Under the pieces are notes generated by a model. The model did not search any database. It was not told where the DNA came from and saw only the letters and a program-made list of their open reading frames with translations. This document shows, one piece after another, positions 1-9,743 of a stretch of 64,000 bases of DNA. This stretch comes from CAWDYA01 sp963806495 (GTDB taxonomy: Bacteria; Acidobacteriota; Polarisedimenticolia; JACPZX01; DASXTC01): contig CAWDYA010000008.1 in assembly GCA_963806495.1 (NCBI GenBank), forward strand, positions 434,001-498,000, read 5' to 3'. Each line of letters begins with the position of its first letter. Within the stretch, counting starts at the first letter, position 1. Both the position numbers and the translations under genes were made by a program.

Positions 1-366
1 GGGCGCACCGTCGCCATGGCGGGCGACGGGATCAACGACGCCCCGGCGCTGGCACAGGCCCAGGTCGGCATCGCCATGGGCACCGGAACGGACGTCGCGA
101 TGGAGAGCGCCGGCGTCACGCTGGTGAAGGGGGATCTCCGCGGCATCGCCCGCGCCCGGCTGCTGTCGCGCGCCACGATGCGCAACATCCGGCAGAACCT
201 GTTCTTCGCCTTCGTCTACAACTCGATCGGCGTGCCGGTGGCGGCGGGGATCCTCTATCCCTTCTTCGGCCTGCTGCTCAGCCCGATGATCGCCGCGGCC
301 GCCATGTCGTTCTCCTCTGTGTCGGTCATCACGAACGCGCTGCGGCTGAACCGGGTGAAGCTGTAG
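1..366 (+). CDS. copA: Copper-translocating P-type ATPase, C-terminal end (partial)
   Basis: The open frame enters from the left edge, so only the last ~121 residues are present. It starts inside the phosphorylation-domain hinge motif GDGINDAPAL. The two final membrane helices follow, and the last one carries MSFSSVSVITNALRL, which matches the MSxSSxxVxxNxLRL signature of the Cu(+)-exporting P1B-1 subgroup. The full protein would pump Cu(I) out of the cytoplasm at the cost of ATP. Metal specificity is inferred from that last-helix motif, because the CPC helix and any N-terminal metal-binding domain lie outside the window. The gene converges on the minus-strand YjbQ gene 12 bp away. Confidence 0.9.
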   Translation, partial: GRTVAMAGDGINDAPALAQAQVGIAMGTGTDVAMESAGVTLVKGDLRGIARARLLSRATMRNIRQNLFFAFVYNSIGVPVAAGILYPFFGLLLSPMIAAAAMSFSSVSVITNALRLNRVKL

Positions 367-378
367 CGGAGCCGGGGC

Positions 379-801
379 CTACTCCCCGATCACCTTCACC
401 AGCACCCGCTTGTCGCGCCGCCCGTCGAACTCGCCGTAGAAGATCTGCTCCCAGGGGCCGAAATCGAGCTTCCCTTTCGTGACGGCCACGACGACCTCGC
501 GTCCCATCACCTGACGCTTGTGGTGCGCGTCACCGTTGTCCTCGCCGGTGCGGTTGTGGTGGTACCGCTCGGGTGAGGGATCGTACGGGGCGAGCGCCTC
601 GAGCCATCGCGCGTAGTCCTCGTGCAGCCCCGGCTCGTCGTCGTTGATGAAGACGCTCGCCGTGATGTGCATGGCGTTGGCCAGACACAGACCTTCCTTG
701 ACGCCCGAGGCGCGCACCACCTCGGCCACCTCCTCGGTGATGTTGACGAACCCCATCCGCTCGGGCACGTGGAAGGTGAGATAGCGTGTGGTCGATTTCA
801 T
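379..801 (-). CDS. YjbQ/UPF0047 family protein
   Basis: A 140-residue cytoplasmic protein of the YjbQ family. Members adopt a compact beta fold and some are reported to have weak thiamin-phosphate synthase activity; the cellular role is not settled. Conserved family blocks are visible: HITASVFINDDEPGLHEDY in the middle and GPWEQIFYGEFDGRRDKRV near the end. The start is taken at 801, not at the in-frame ATG at 816, because GGAGGG (809-814) lies seven bases before it and would be inside the longer reading. Length is normal for the family. It is divergent from the aldo/keto reductase and shows no functional link to it. Confidence 0.85.
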   Translation of the reverse strand: MKSTTRYLTFHVPERMGFVNITEEVAEVVRASGVKEGLCLANAMHITASVFINDDEPGLHEDYARWLEALAPYDPSPERYHHNRTGEDNGDAHHKRQVMGREVVVAVTKGKLDFGPWEQIFYGEFDGRRDKRVLVKVIGE

Positions 802-890
802 CGGTGATCCCTCCATCCATGCGCGCGTTCTGCCGACCGCACAGCGCGGGATCGCAGCATCCCGGCACGCAGATTGCTTGAAGATAGAAC

Positions 891-1724
891 ATGGACAGAC
901 GAACCGTCCGGGCCGGCGACGCGGCGATCCCCGCCATCGGCCTGGGCACGTGGCAGCTGAAGGGGTCGATCTGCGCCGATCGCGTCGCCGACGCGCTTTC
1001 GATCGGATACACGCACGTCGATACGGCGCGGATGTACGGGAACCACGAGGCGGTCGGAGAAGGGATGCGGCGCAGCGGCGTCGATCGCGACCGCATCTTC
1101 CTCACCACGAAGCTGTGGCTCGACGAGTTGCGCCGCAAGGACGTGATCGCCCGCACGGAGAAGAGCCTCCAGGAGCTGAAGACCGACCACCTCGATCTGC
1201 TGCTGATCCACTGGCCCAGCGATGAGGTGCCGCTGCGCGAGACACTCGAGGCGATGCTCGAGATGCGCGATCGCGGCCGCGTGCGGCACATCGGCGTGAG
1301 CAACTTTCCGCCTTCGCATCTGGAGGAGGCGGTCCGGATCGCGCCGATCGTCTGCGACGAGGTGGAATACCATCCGCTTCTCTCCCAGGACCGCCTGTTG
1401 GTGGCGCTCCGCACGCGTGATCTGGGGCTGATCGCCTACAGCCCGCTCGCGCACGGCGACGCGCCCGGCGACGAGACGCTGCGTGCGATCGCCGCCGACC
1501 ACGGCAAGTCGGCCGCGCAAGTGGCGCTGCGATGGCTGATCCAGCAGGATGGCGTCGTGGCGATCCCGAAGGCGTCGAGCCGGACGCATCTCGAGGAGAA
1601 TTTCGCGGTGTTCGACTTCGTGCTCGACGAGGAGGAGATGCGCCGTATCCGGTCCCTCGCCCTCGAGGAAGGCCGCCGTACGGCCGATCCCGACTTCGCG
1701 CCCGTCTGGGAGCGCAGGGGCTGA
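891..1724 (+). CDS. Aldo/keto reductase (DkgB-like)
   Basis: A 277-residue NADPH-dependent oxidoreductase with the AKR (alpha/beta)8 barrel. The catalytic tetrad is visible: Asp44 and Tyr49 in DTARMYGN, Lys74 in LTTKLW and His107 in LLIHWP. The cofactor loop IPKASSRTHLEENF lies near the C-terminus. Overall pattern is that of the 2,5-diketo-gluconate reductase (AKR5-like) group, which reduces small aldehydes and ketones. The substrate cannot be read from the sequence. The frame is intact, unlike the two genes that follow. It is monocistronic, divergent from the YjbQ gene. Confidence 0.88.
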   Translation: MDRRTVRAGDAAIPAIGLGTWQLKGSICADRVADALSIGYTHVDTARMYGNHEAVGEGMRRSGVDRDRIFLTTKLWLDELRRKDVIARTEKSLQELKTDHLDLLLIHWPSDEVPLRETLEAMLEMRDRGRVRHIGVSNFPPSHLEEAVRIAPIVCDEVEYHPLLSQDRLLVALRTRDLGLIAYSPLAHGDAPGDETLRAIAADHGKSAAQVALRWLIQQDGVVAIPKASSRTHLEENFAVFDFVLDEEEMRRIRSLALEEGRRTADPDFAPVWERRG

Positions 1725-1788
1725 GATCACCCGCGCCGATCACCACGCGGCTTGTCATTTGTACCATCGACGCATTCGAGGAGAGATC

Positions 1789-2328
1789 ATGGGGCCACGA
1801 GCGAAGCCCGAAAGACCCTCCGTACTGCATCTGGACGACACCTGCGGCGCATGGTGCCGAGCGCTCTCGTCAAAGTCCCGTTCGCGCCACACGCTCCCGC
1901 CATGCTGCTCGTGGCACGCGACCTCGAGCGCGACGGGATCCCGGTGAACCTCACCTCGACCTTCTCGGCCCGCCAGGCGGTGGCAGCGGCACCTGCGCCG
2001 GCTGCGATGTCTACACCGCCCCCTGTTCCGTCGTCAGCGAGCTGCTGCAGCAGAATGAGGTGGACCCCGCCGGGATCAGAGCAAGCTCGAGACATCGTAC
2101 GAGGACCATCTCGGCATCCCGCCCTACGGAGAGGAGCGGCTGGCCCGGCGGTTCGAGGAGGCGGGCTTCGGCGACTTCTTCTTCGCGCCCGATGCCGCCG
2201 GGTGGGAGAGGATCCGGGCAGGAAAGCCGCCCGATCTGGACGCGCCGATCACGAAACAGGCCGCACTCGACACCCTCTACAGCCTGATGGACGACGCGCT
2301 CGAGAGGGCCATGCGGGAGGCGGTTTAG
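1789..2328 (+). pseudogene. Transaldolase-family gene, internally deleted and frameshifted
   Basis: Three frames each hold a recognisable piece of one transaldolase-like protein. The start (1789, after GAGAGATC) reads PSVLHLDDTCGAWCRAL. A second frame gives VKVPFAPHAPAMLLVARDL followed by GIPVNLTSTFSARQAV, the strand carrying the Schiff-base lysine region of the family. A third gives GCDVYTAPCSVVSELLQQNE, and after another shift the tail SKLETSYEDHLGIPP through ALERAMREAV ends at the TAG 2326-2328. Between SARQAV and GCDVYTAP roughly a quarter or more of the barrel is missing. At least three shifts plus a deletion make function impossible as written. The family name rests on recall of the motif pattern. 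Confidence 0.65.
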
Positions 2329-2793
2329 CCCTTCCTTTCGCCCCGCCCGGATTCTCTCTCGATGTGAGCGCGGAAGTTCTCGAGGTCGGCCCGGACCCGG
2401 TGCTCGAGGACCCCGACCCGGGCGCCGAGCCGCTCCAGGAACCCATGTGGCTTGAAGGCGAGCTCGACGGTCACCCGGGCGCGTCCTCTGGGGATCGCCT
2501 CGAACGAGACCTCGCCCGTGTTGGCCCGGCCGCGCCGACTCTCCCAGCGGATGCGCTTTCCCGGCTCGCGTGCGACAATCTCAGCCTCCCAGATCACCTG
2601 GTGGCCCAGGACATCGGCCTCCCACAGATAACGCCGTTCGTCGATCTTCCGGGACGCGCCGTGGCCCCTCCATCCAGCGTGGAAGCTGCTCCAGCCGGGA
2701 CCACGAATCGTACACCCGGTCGACCGGCGCCTCGATGTCGACGGAGCAGTGAATGCGATGTGCCGGCGCGCTGTGTTCTCCTGATCGGCCCAT
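2325..2793 (-). pseudogene. SRPBCC (cyclase/dehydrase) family protein, frameshifted
   Basis: The minus strand encodes a START-like SRPBCC protein of about 150 residues in two frames. The first (start 2793) reads HCSVDIEAPVDRVYDSWSRL and then QLPRWMEG. A shift at about 2660-2676 is needed to continue with SRKIDERRYLWEADVLG, then EIVAREPGKRIRWESRRG and the C-terminal helix FLERLGARVGVLEHRVR. These pieces match the family order: gating strand, lipid-facing strands, long terminal helix. Members bind hydrophobic ligands and are often envelope or stress associated. The TAA stop overlaps the stop of the transaldolase relic on the other strand. It may be a real single-base lesion or a sequence error. 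Confidence 0.65.
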
Positions 2794-2957
2794 GACGACC
2801 GATCGGCTTGCAGAAGATGTGCCACAACGACACCCTTTGCCGACTGGGCGCCGATGGCGCGGCGGCATGCATCCTGCATGAGTCCCGTCGGGGGCGACCC
2901 GACCCAGCGCGTGAGAGAGGAGTCGGTCGCAGGGTGTGAATCCATGTTTGTAAACTG

Positions 2958-2963
2958 TACAAT
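2958..2963 (+). promoter_or_regulatory. Possible -10 element of a near-leaderless mRNA
   Basis: TACAAT lies six bases upstream of the kinase ATG (2970), and no ribosome-binding site is present. If this is the -10 box, transcription would start on or next to the start codon. No convincing -35 box is visible. Confidence 0.35.
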
Positions 2964-2969
2964 CCGCAC

Positions 2970-4570
2970 ATGGAACCGATCCGGCAAGGCCGACGCGACC
3001 TCTGGCTTCCGGGCCTGATCGCCGCCGCCTGCTGCACGCTCACCCTGGCGGGCTGGGGCACGCTTGTCTCGGAGCGCCGCCACAAGGTCATGGACTCCGC
3101 GGTGGAGCATGCGGACGAGACCCGGAGGATGGCCGCTCGGGGGGTGAGTTCCTACATCGTGGCCCTCAGCGAGCACGCCCGACTCTGGACGCTGATCGGC
3201 CGGCGCCCGGCCGACCTGTGGAACGAGGACGTGACGGCTTTGATACTGAACCTGCCTGCTCTGGATTCGGTGGCCTGGGTCGATCCCGATGGAACGGCGG
3301 CGCTCGTGAGCCCCGGCACGAACCCCGGGACGGAGCGTCTGCCGGACGCGGCGCTCGTCAGACGCGTCATGGACTCCGGCCCCGCGCTCATCGGGCCGGA
3401 GGAGAACCCGATGGGCGAGCCCTCGATGCGGATCCTCTACCCCCTGTCGGGCGACGACGAGGGGGTGCTGGTGTCGCGTCTCGACCTCGATACGCTGCTG
3501 AGCGAGAAACTGGAAGGGGTGTCACCCGGATACGCCTTGAGATTGCGCTGGGGGGACGAGCAGATATTCTCCCGCGACGATCCGGCCGCCGGGCTCGACT
3601 GGTGGCGAGTCGAGCAGAACGTGAAGCTGCCGTACGGCGCCACCTGGTCCCTCGTGCTGCGTCCCACGGCCGAGCTGGCCGACGCGCTGCTGACGCCCAC
3701 CCGTCCTACCTGCTCGCCGCGGGCCTCGCGCTCTCGCTGCTGCTCGCCGTGCTGGCGCATCAGCTCCGGATCACGCTGCGTCAGGCACGGTATCTTTCGG
3801 CCACGAACCGGGCGCTCGAGGATCACGGGGACGAGCTGGAGCGCCGTGTGGCCGAGCGCACGCGCGAACTGGAGGAGGCCGTCAGGCAGCTCAAGGATTT
3901 CAACCAGACCGTCTCGCACGATCTGCGCTCGCCGATCGGCGCTGTCCTCAACTTCACGACGATCCTGGAGGAGGACTACCGGGACCGGCCTCTCGACGAG
4001 CAGGGGCTCGGCATCCTGGACCGGATCCGGCGGAGCGCCACGAGGGCCACGCAGCTGCTCGAAGGGCTGCAGCATCTCTCCCGGGCCAGCCGCTCGACGC
4101 TCAACGTCACCTCGGTGGACATGCACGCCCTGGCCAAGGAGGTCTTCGGCCAGGTCTGCGCCGAGCAGGACGACGAGGAGGTCGAGCTGGTTCTGGGACG
4201 CCTCCCCGCCGTCGCGGGCGACCGTACGTTGCTCGGCGACGTTCTCTCCAATCTGTTCACCAACGCCCTGAAGTACTCGCGCGGGCGCGACGGGCGCCGT
4301 ATCAAGGTGAGCGCCACACCCAACGGCCGGCAATGCGTCTTCGAAGTGGCCGACAACGGGAAGGGATTCGACATGAGATTCAACGACAAGTTGTTCGGGA
4401 TGTTCGAGCGGCTCGATCCCCAGGACGGGATCGAGGGAACCGGCGTGGGCCTGGCGATCGTCGAGAGGATCATCAGCCGCCACGCCGGCCGTGTCTGGGC
4501 GGAGAGCGAGCCGGGCGAAGGCTCGCGGTTCTATTTCTCGCTTCCTCTCGCGCGCGAGGAAACGTCGTGA
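2970..4570 (+). pseudogene. Sensor histidine kinase, single frameshift
   Basis: One membrane sensor kinase of ~533 residues in two overlapping frames. The first frame (start 2970) holds an N-terminal transmembrane helix (residues ~12-30) and an extracytoplasmic sensor of ~200 residues. At about 3685-3705 the frame must change to continue with the second helix SYLLAAGLALSLLLAVLAHQ and the cytoplasmic kinase. Kinase boxes are complete: H box FNQTVSHDLRSPIG (phospho-His codon at 3917), N box NLFTNALKYS, G1 DNGKGF, F box LFGMFERL, G2 GTGVGLAIV. This is the phytochrome/Rcp1-associated kinase type. The stop (4568-4570) overlaps the GTG of the receiver gene, so the two would be translationally coupled. 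A one-base loss explains the break; it may be an error. Confidence 0.75.
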
Positions 4571-5004
4571 GGAACGGTCCGATGATCCTGCTGGTGGAGG
4601 ACGACCGTGACGAGGTCGACGTGGCGTTGCGCGCGATCACCCGCTCGGGGATCAGCGCGGCGATCAAGGTGGCCGGGGACGGCCAGTCGGCGCTCGCCCT
4701 GCTGGGGATCGAGCCCGATCCGGCGGTGCCGATCCCGCTGCACCCGCGTCTGGTCCTCCTGGATCTCAAGCTGCCGCGTGTCGACGGCTGGGAAGTGCTC
4801 CGGCGGCTGCGGGAGACGCCGGAGACGTCCACCGTCCCCGTCGTGGTCGTCTCCGCCTCGGACGACGCCGAGGACATCCGGCGTGCGTACGCGCTCGGGG
4901 CCAACAGCTATCTGGTCAAGCACTTCGACCCGAGGAACCCGGGACGATACTTCGCCGAGGCGGCCCGGTACTGGCTCGAGCTGAACCGTCCTGCGCCATC
5001 ATGA
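4567..5004 (+). CDS. Single-domain response regulator (Rcp1-like)
   Basis: A 145-residue CheY-like receiver with no output domain. The acidic pocket is MILLVEDD, the phospho-acceptor Asp sits in LVLLDLKLP, the switch residue is in VVVSAS and the conserved Lys is in YLVKHFD. The loop around IEPDPAVPIPLHP is the long insertion typical of the Rcp1 group, which accept phosphate from phytochrome-type kinases. The GTG at 4567 overlaps the kinase stop and has AGGA six bases upstream; ATG 4582 is an alternative. It most likely acts as phosphate relay or output partner of the adjacent kinase. Confidence 0.85.
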   Translation: MRNGPMILLVEDDRDEVDVALRAITRSGISAAIKVAGDGQSALALLGIEPDPAVPIPLHPRLVLLDLKLPRVDGWEVLRRLRETPETSTVPVVVVSASDDAEDIRRAYALGANSYLVKHFDPRNPGRYFAEAARYWLELNRPAPS

Positions 5005-5023
5005 TCATGATGAGGAGAGTGAC

Positions 5024-6385
<1,362 letters not shown>

Positions 6386-6484
6386 GCGCAGGCTCGCCCG
6401 GCTTTTTGTAGAAAGCTCCGTTCCGCCGCCGGCCCCCGTCCGTCCGATTCTCCCGTGCCTCGCGGCTTCCCACCCCCCCGTCTC

Positions 6485-6500
6485 CGGAACGTGCCTTGCA
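6485..6500 (+). promoter_or_regulatory. Sigma-54 type -24/-12 promoter motif
   Basis: CGGAACGTGCCTTGCA fits the consensus TGGCACGRNNNTTGCW with exact spacing: GG at 6486-6487, C and G of the first box at 6490-6491, TTGCA at 6496-6500. It ends 46 bases before the CBS-protein start and lies just after a sigma-54 activator gene. Confidence 0.6.
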
Positions 6501-6546
6501 CCTCATGGGGGACCGATCTGTGCATACCCGATACGAAAGGAGGCCT

Positions 6547-6966
6547 ATGCCCACGACGATCAAGGACCTCATGAACAAGAACGTGGTTTCCCTCGACGCC
6601 GGCCGTTCGGTCGTCGACGCTGCGCAGTCCATGAAACAGCGCGATCTCGGCAACGTTCTCGTGACGGAGGGCGGTCGCCTGCGGGGCATCGTCACCGACA
6701 GGGACATCGTGGTGCGGTGCCTGGCCGAAGGCAAGGATCCGGGCAGGACCAGACTCGCGGACTTCTGCACCACCGAGATGGTCACGCTCGAAAGCGACGC
6801 GCCGGTGGACGACGCCGTGCGTCTGATGCGGGAGAAAGCGATCCGGCGCATTCCCATCATGGATCACGGCAAGCCGGTCGGTGTGGTCTCTCTCGGCGAC
6901 CTGGCCAGGGAACGCGATCCGGAATCGGCGCTCGGGCGTATCAGCGCCGCGCGCGCCAACAACTGA
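6547..6966 (+). CDS. CBS-domain pair protein
   Basis: A 139-residue protein made of two CBS motifs (residues ~8-60 and ~75-128), which pair into a Bateman module that binds adenine nucleotides. The typical ends of each repeat are visible: LRGIVTDRDIVVRCLAEG and GKPVGVVSLGDLARE. There is no enzyme or channel domain, so it probably works as a free-standing sensor or partner protein. The start at 6547 follows a strong AAAGGAGG (6536-6543); the longer in-frame reading to 6496 would bury that site and the promoter. Control by the neighbouring NtrC-type regulator is an inference from the -24/-12 motif. Confidence 0.88.
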   Translation: MPTTIKDLMNKNVVSLDAGRSVVDAAQSMKQRDLGNVLVTEGGRLRGIVTDRDIVVRCLAEGKDPGRTRLADFCTTEMVTLESDAPVDDAVRLMREKAIRRIPIMDHGKPVGVVSLGDLARERDPESALGRISAARANN

Positions 6967-7104
6967 AGAAGGGAGACACGACGTCCCCCTCCCCTGCGAT
7001 CGACGTGGACGAGACCGAGGAGGGATACAACGTCGCCGTTTCGGTAGCTCTCATGGCCGCCGCCGGCGTGGATGGAGCGCGTCTCCCGATGACCAGGACA
7101 GATC

Positions 7105-7634
7105 ATGCCAGAGCTTCCTGACGTGGAGGGGTGGCGGCGCTATGCAGCGCGCTACGCCCAGGGACGCCGGGTGCGCGCGGTGCGCGTTCGTGACGACGCC
7201 GTTCTGCGCAACACCTCACCGCAGGGTCTCGGTCGCGCGCTCAAGGGCAGCCGGCTGGGAGCGCCGGGCTGACGCGCAAAGACATTACCAGGATTCTCGA
7301 GGGACGCCGCGGCGGCATCAAGTCCGCTCTCATGGATCAGCAGCTCCTCGCCGGGATCGGCAACGAGCTGTCGGACGAGATGCTGTGGCGGGCGCGCCTG
7401 GCGCCCACCCACGAAGTCCGCACTCTCTCAGGGGACGCCATCGGCCGCCTGCATCGCTCGATGGAGACCGTGCTGAGCCGGTCGATGGCGCACGGCAGGA
7501 TTCCCTCGCGCGGGCCCTGGCTCGAGGCGGTACGGGAGGAGGATGATCCTCACTGCCCGCGGTGCGGCACCCCGCTCAGGAGGAGCAGGGTCTCGGGCCG
7601 GACGGCCCTCTGGTGTCCGCGCTGCCAGTCCTGA
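7105..7634 (+). pseudogene. Fpg/Nei-type DNA glycosylase with a deleted middle
   Basis: Both ends of a formamidopyrimidine-DNA glycosylase are here but the centre is gone. The N-terminus begins MPELPDVEGWRRY, with Pro2 the catalytic nucleophile and Glu3 its partner. It runs to ALKGSRLGAPG and then hits a stop at 7270-7272. The frame overlapping that stop picks up LTRKDITRILEGRRGGIKSA, then DQQLLAGIGNELSDEMLWR (the H2TH helix region). The zinc finger CPRCGTPLRRSRV through LWCPRCQ is complete to the TGA at 7634. About 90 residues, including most of the DNA-binding beta sandwich, are absent. Enzyme activity is not expected. Confidence 0.75.
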
Positions 7635-7668
7635 ACCGGCCCGAGGGGGGCCGCGGCCGCATCACACA

Positions 7669-8151
7669 TCAGGCGACCTTCCGCACCTCCTCGCTCGGCG
7701 GCACCTCGTGCCCCGTGGCCTCGCTCACCGACACGGCGCCCGCACCCGACAACAGCAGCGAGACGAGCCCCGAGATGTACAGCAGGTTGACCTCGTAGCC
7801 GGGCATGCCGAACTGCGGGCCCGACCCGGTCATCCCGGTGATGTTGATGAAGTTGAAGCCATGAGGCAGATGCACGGCGAACAGCGCGACGAGCATCTCG
7901 ATCGTCAGCAGCACCGTGACGGGCACGATCAGCAGGCCCGCAACCAGCGCGAAGCCGCCGAAGAACTCCAGCCCCCCCAGCGCCCACGAAGCGAGCGCCG
8001 GCAGCGGAACGCCCATCGACGCGAGCATCTCCTGGAACTGGTCGTGACCGGCGATGGTGAGCAGCTTCGGGTATCCGTGTATGATGAACGCGATCCCGAG
8101 CATGAGTCTCAGCGGGATCGGCGCCCAGTATCTCATTAACCGTGAACGCAT
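7669..8151 (-). CDS. DoxX family membrane protein
   Basis: A 160-residue inner-membrane protein with four hydrophobic helices. PLRLMLGIAFIIHGYPKL and the glycine-rich LGGLEFFGGFALVAGLL are the DoxX signatures. Relatives occur in oxidoreductase and oxidative-stress complexes, but this one has no such partner next to it. The start is set at 8151 by GGAGGATGTGCCG directly upstream; the longer frame to 8187 lacks a site. It is the last gene of a minus-strand envelope cluster with an AI-2E transporter and small membrane proteins. Confidence 0.85.
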   Translation of the reverse strand: MRSRLMRYWAPIPLRLMLGIAFIIHGYPKLLTIAGHDQFQEMLASMGVPLPALASWALGGLEFFGGFALVAGLLIVPVTVLLTIEMLVALFAVHLPHGFNFINITGMTGSGPQFGMPGYEVNLLYISGLVSLLLSGAGAVSVSEATGHEVPPSEEVRKVA

Positions 8152-8274
8152 CGGCACATCCTCCTTTTCTCCGAGACAATGTCGCAACGATCATGCCAGG
8201 CATGAGCCCCGTTCCGGCCCGCCGCAGGCCTGCCCCTTGTGGAAAGAAGGAGATTCTACAATCGCGGTTCGGGG

Positions 8275-9315
8275 TCACTCCATCCAGATCCGGAGCGGCG
8301 CGAGGGACTCGTAGCTGTCGCTGAAGACCTTGAGCGCCACCAGCAGTGGCACCGCGATCAAAGCGCCCGGGATTCCCCACAGCCAATTCCACAGCAGGAG
8401 CCAGAGGAGGATCGCCACGGGGCTCAGGGTCAGCCTCCGACCCAGGATCATCGGCGTGATCAGGAGCCCCTCGATCGTCGAGAGAGCCGCGTACCCGGCG
8501 GCCGCCGCCAGCGTGGGACCGAGCGGCTCGAACGTGACCAGCCCCACGAGGAAGACCACGACCACCCCGACCATCGAGCCGAGATAGGGGACGAAGTTCA
8601 GCACGCAGGCCATGACCCCCCACAGGGCCGGGTTGGGCATGCCGACCGCGAACAGGAGTCCACCCACCGCGGCGCCCAGGCCGATGTTGATGGCCGTGAT
8701 GGTCAGGAGGTACCTCGAGACCCGCGCCTGGATGCTCCGGAGTCCGGAGGCTCCCGAGCGTTCGCCGGACGGGGGTGGGAGGGAGCGCGACAGCTTGGAC
8801 GCGATCGTCTGCCCGTGGGACAGCAGGAAATAGGTGAGCACGAGACCGATGAGCGATCCCGCAGCCAGATCGCCCAGCGCCGCGAAGAGGCCGTCCGCGA
8901 GGGACGCCTTCTCCACCCGGACGACCTGCTCATCGTCCGCCGAGGGGATCCGGGCGATCTCTTCGACGTTCTTTGTCGCCCGTGTGACCTCCTTGACCGG
9001 CTCCTTGATGGCTCCCAGCTTGTATTCCGCCCGATGCAGCTTCGCGGGCAGCTCCCGGGCCCAGTCGAGGGCCGGCTGGTAGACGAGATACGCGGCACCG
9101 GCCGCCGACCCCGAGCAAGCGAGCAGGATGATCGCCGCGCTGATGGAGGGCGGAATCCGGACGCGGCGTGCTGCGCGGATCAACGGCTCGAGCACGAATT
9201 GCAGCAGGACCGCGGCCAGGATGGGCAGGAAGAGGGCTCTCGTGAAACGAAGCACTGTCAGGGCGACCGGGACGGCCAGCAGAACGAGAGCGCCGGTGCT
9301 CGTGGGTCGATTCAC
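8275..9315 (-). CDS. AI-2E/PerM family transporter
   Basis: About 346 residues with eight predicted helices in the family order: two near the N-terminus, a soluble middle with a charged coil (roughly residues 85-140), then the C-terminal bundle. Family hallmarks are visible: VLNFVPYLGSMVGVVVVFLV and the final LLWNWLWGIPGALIAVPLLV. These proteins form pentameric inner-membrane channels, and some export quorum signals or exchange ions. A GTG at 9315, eight bases after the upstream small gene stops, is chosen over the GTG at 9360, which would overlap that gene. A second, broken copy of the family lies at 49851-50967. Confidence 0.85.
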   Translation of the reverse strand: MNRPTSTGALVLLAVPVALTVLRFTRALFLPILAAVLLQFVLEPLIRAARRVRIPPSISAAIILLACSGSAAGAAYLVYQPALDWARELPAKLHRAEYKLGAIKEPVKEVTRATKNVEEIARIPSADDEQVVRVEKASLADGLFAALGDLAAGSLIGLVLTYFLLSHGQTIASKLSRSLPPPSGERSGASGLRSIQARVSRYLLTITAINIGLGAAVGGLLFAVGMPNPALWGVMACVLNFVPYLGSMVGVVVVFLVGLVTFEPLGPTLAAAAGYAALSTIEGLLITPMILGRRLTLSPVAILLWLLLWNWLWGIPGALIAVPLLVALKVFSDSYESLAPLRIWME

Positions 9316-9322
9316 TTTCGGC

Positions 9323-9499
9323 TCAATCGGGGCTCTCGCGCCGGCGGGTGCGCGACACACCCGTCACGACGCCGATCCCGAATAGCACCAGTGACCCGAT
9401 TCCGATCCAGATCGGCGGCAGGCCGAGGCGGTGCGCGCCCCAGGCCAGACCGCCGATCACGATCAGATAACCGAGCAGGTAGAGCAGCATGTTCGACAT
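9323..9499 (-). CDS. Small two-helix membrane protein (58 aa)
   Basis: Reading the minus strand from the ATG at 9499 gives 58 residues. Two hydrophobic helices are separated by WGAHRLGLPPIW (helix 1 ~residues 4-22, helix 2 ~30-48), and the tail SRTRRRESPD is basic and so probably cytoplasmic. The stop is TGA 9323-9325. I do not recognise a family. It sits 19 bp before the DUF1328 gene's end and just before the AI-2E transporter start, so all three are probably one transcript. Confidence 0.6.
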   Translation of the reverse strand: MSNMLLYLLGYLIVIGGLAWGAHRLGLPPIWIGIGSLVLFGIGVVTGVSRTRRRESPD

Positions 9500-9518
9500 C
9501 GCATCAGGTCCCTTCGCG

Positions 9519-9689
9519 CTAGATGCGCCTGTGTCTGAGCGTTCCGGTGAGCAGGCTCACCAGGAACAGCACCAGGAACACGATGAACAGGATCTTGGCG
9601 ATGCCCGCGGAGAGGAAAGCCACCCCGGAGAGTCCGAGGAGCCCCGCTGCGAGCGCGATGACGAGGAATACCAACGCCCAGTAAAGCAT
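9519..9689 (-). CDS. DUF1328 family small membrane protein
   Basis: 56 residues, two membrane helices, beginning MLYWALVFLVIALAAGLLG, the diagnostic opening of DUF1328 (YtjA-like) proteins, and ending in LRHRRI. An ideal AAAGGAGG lies before the ATG at 9689, which rules out the longer reading to 9713. DUF1328 genes are typically induced by envelope or general stress; the molecular function is unknown. Confidence 0.88.
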   Translation of the reverse strand: MLYWALVFLVIALAAGLLGLSGVAFLSAGIAKILFIVFLVLFLVSLLTGTLRHRRI

Positions 9690-9743
9690 GTTGCCTCCTT
9701 TCATGATGAGCATGATTCGAGGGGGCCCTGCCGGGTGAGACGA

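Noticed and set aside
374..388. Small hairpin between the ATPase and YjbQ genes as a bidirectional terminator
   Set aside because: Only a five-base CGGGG/CCCCG stem, overlapping a stop codon, with no T run on either strand.
6985..7095. Possible Hsp20 fragment (PAIDVDETEEGYNVAVSV)
   Set aside because: The first ~18 residues resemble the opening of an alpha-crystallin domain, but nothing after them fits, and no start site precedes it. Too short to call.
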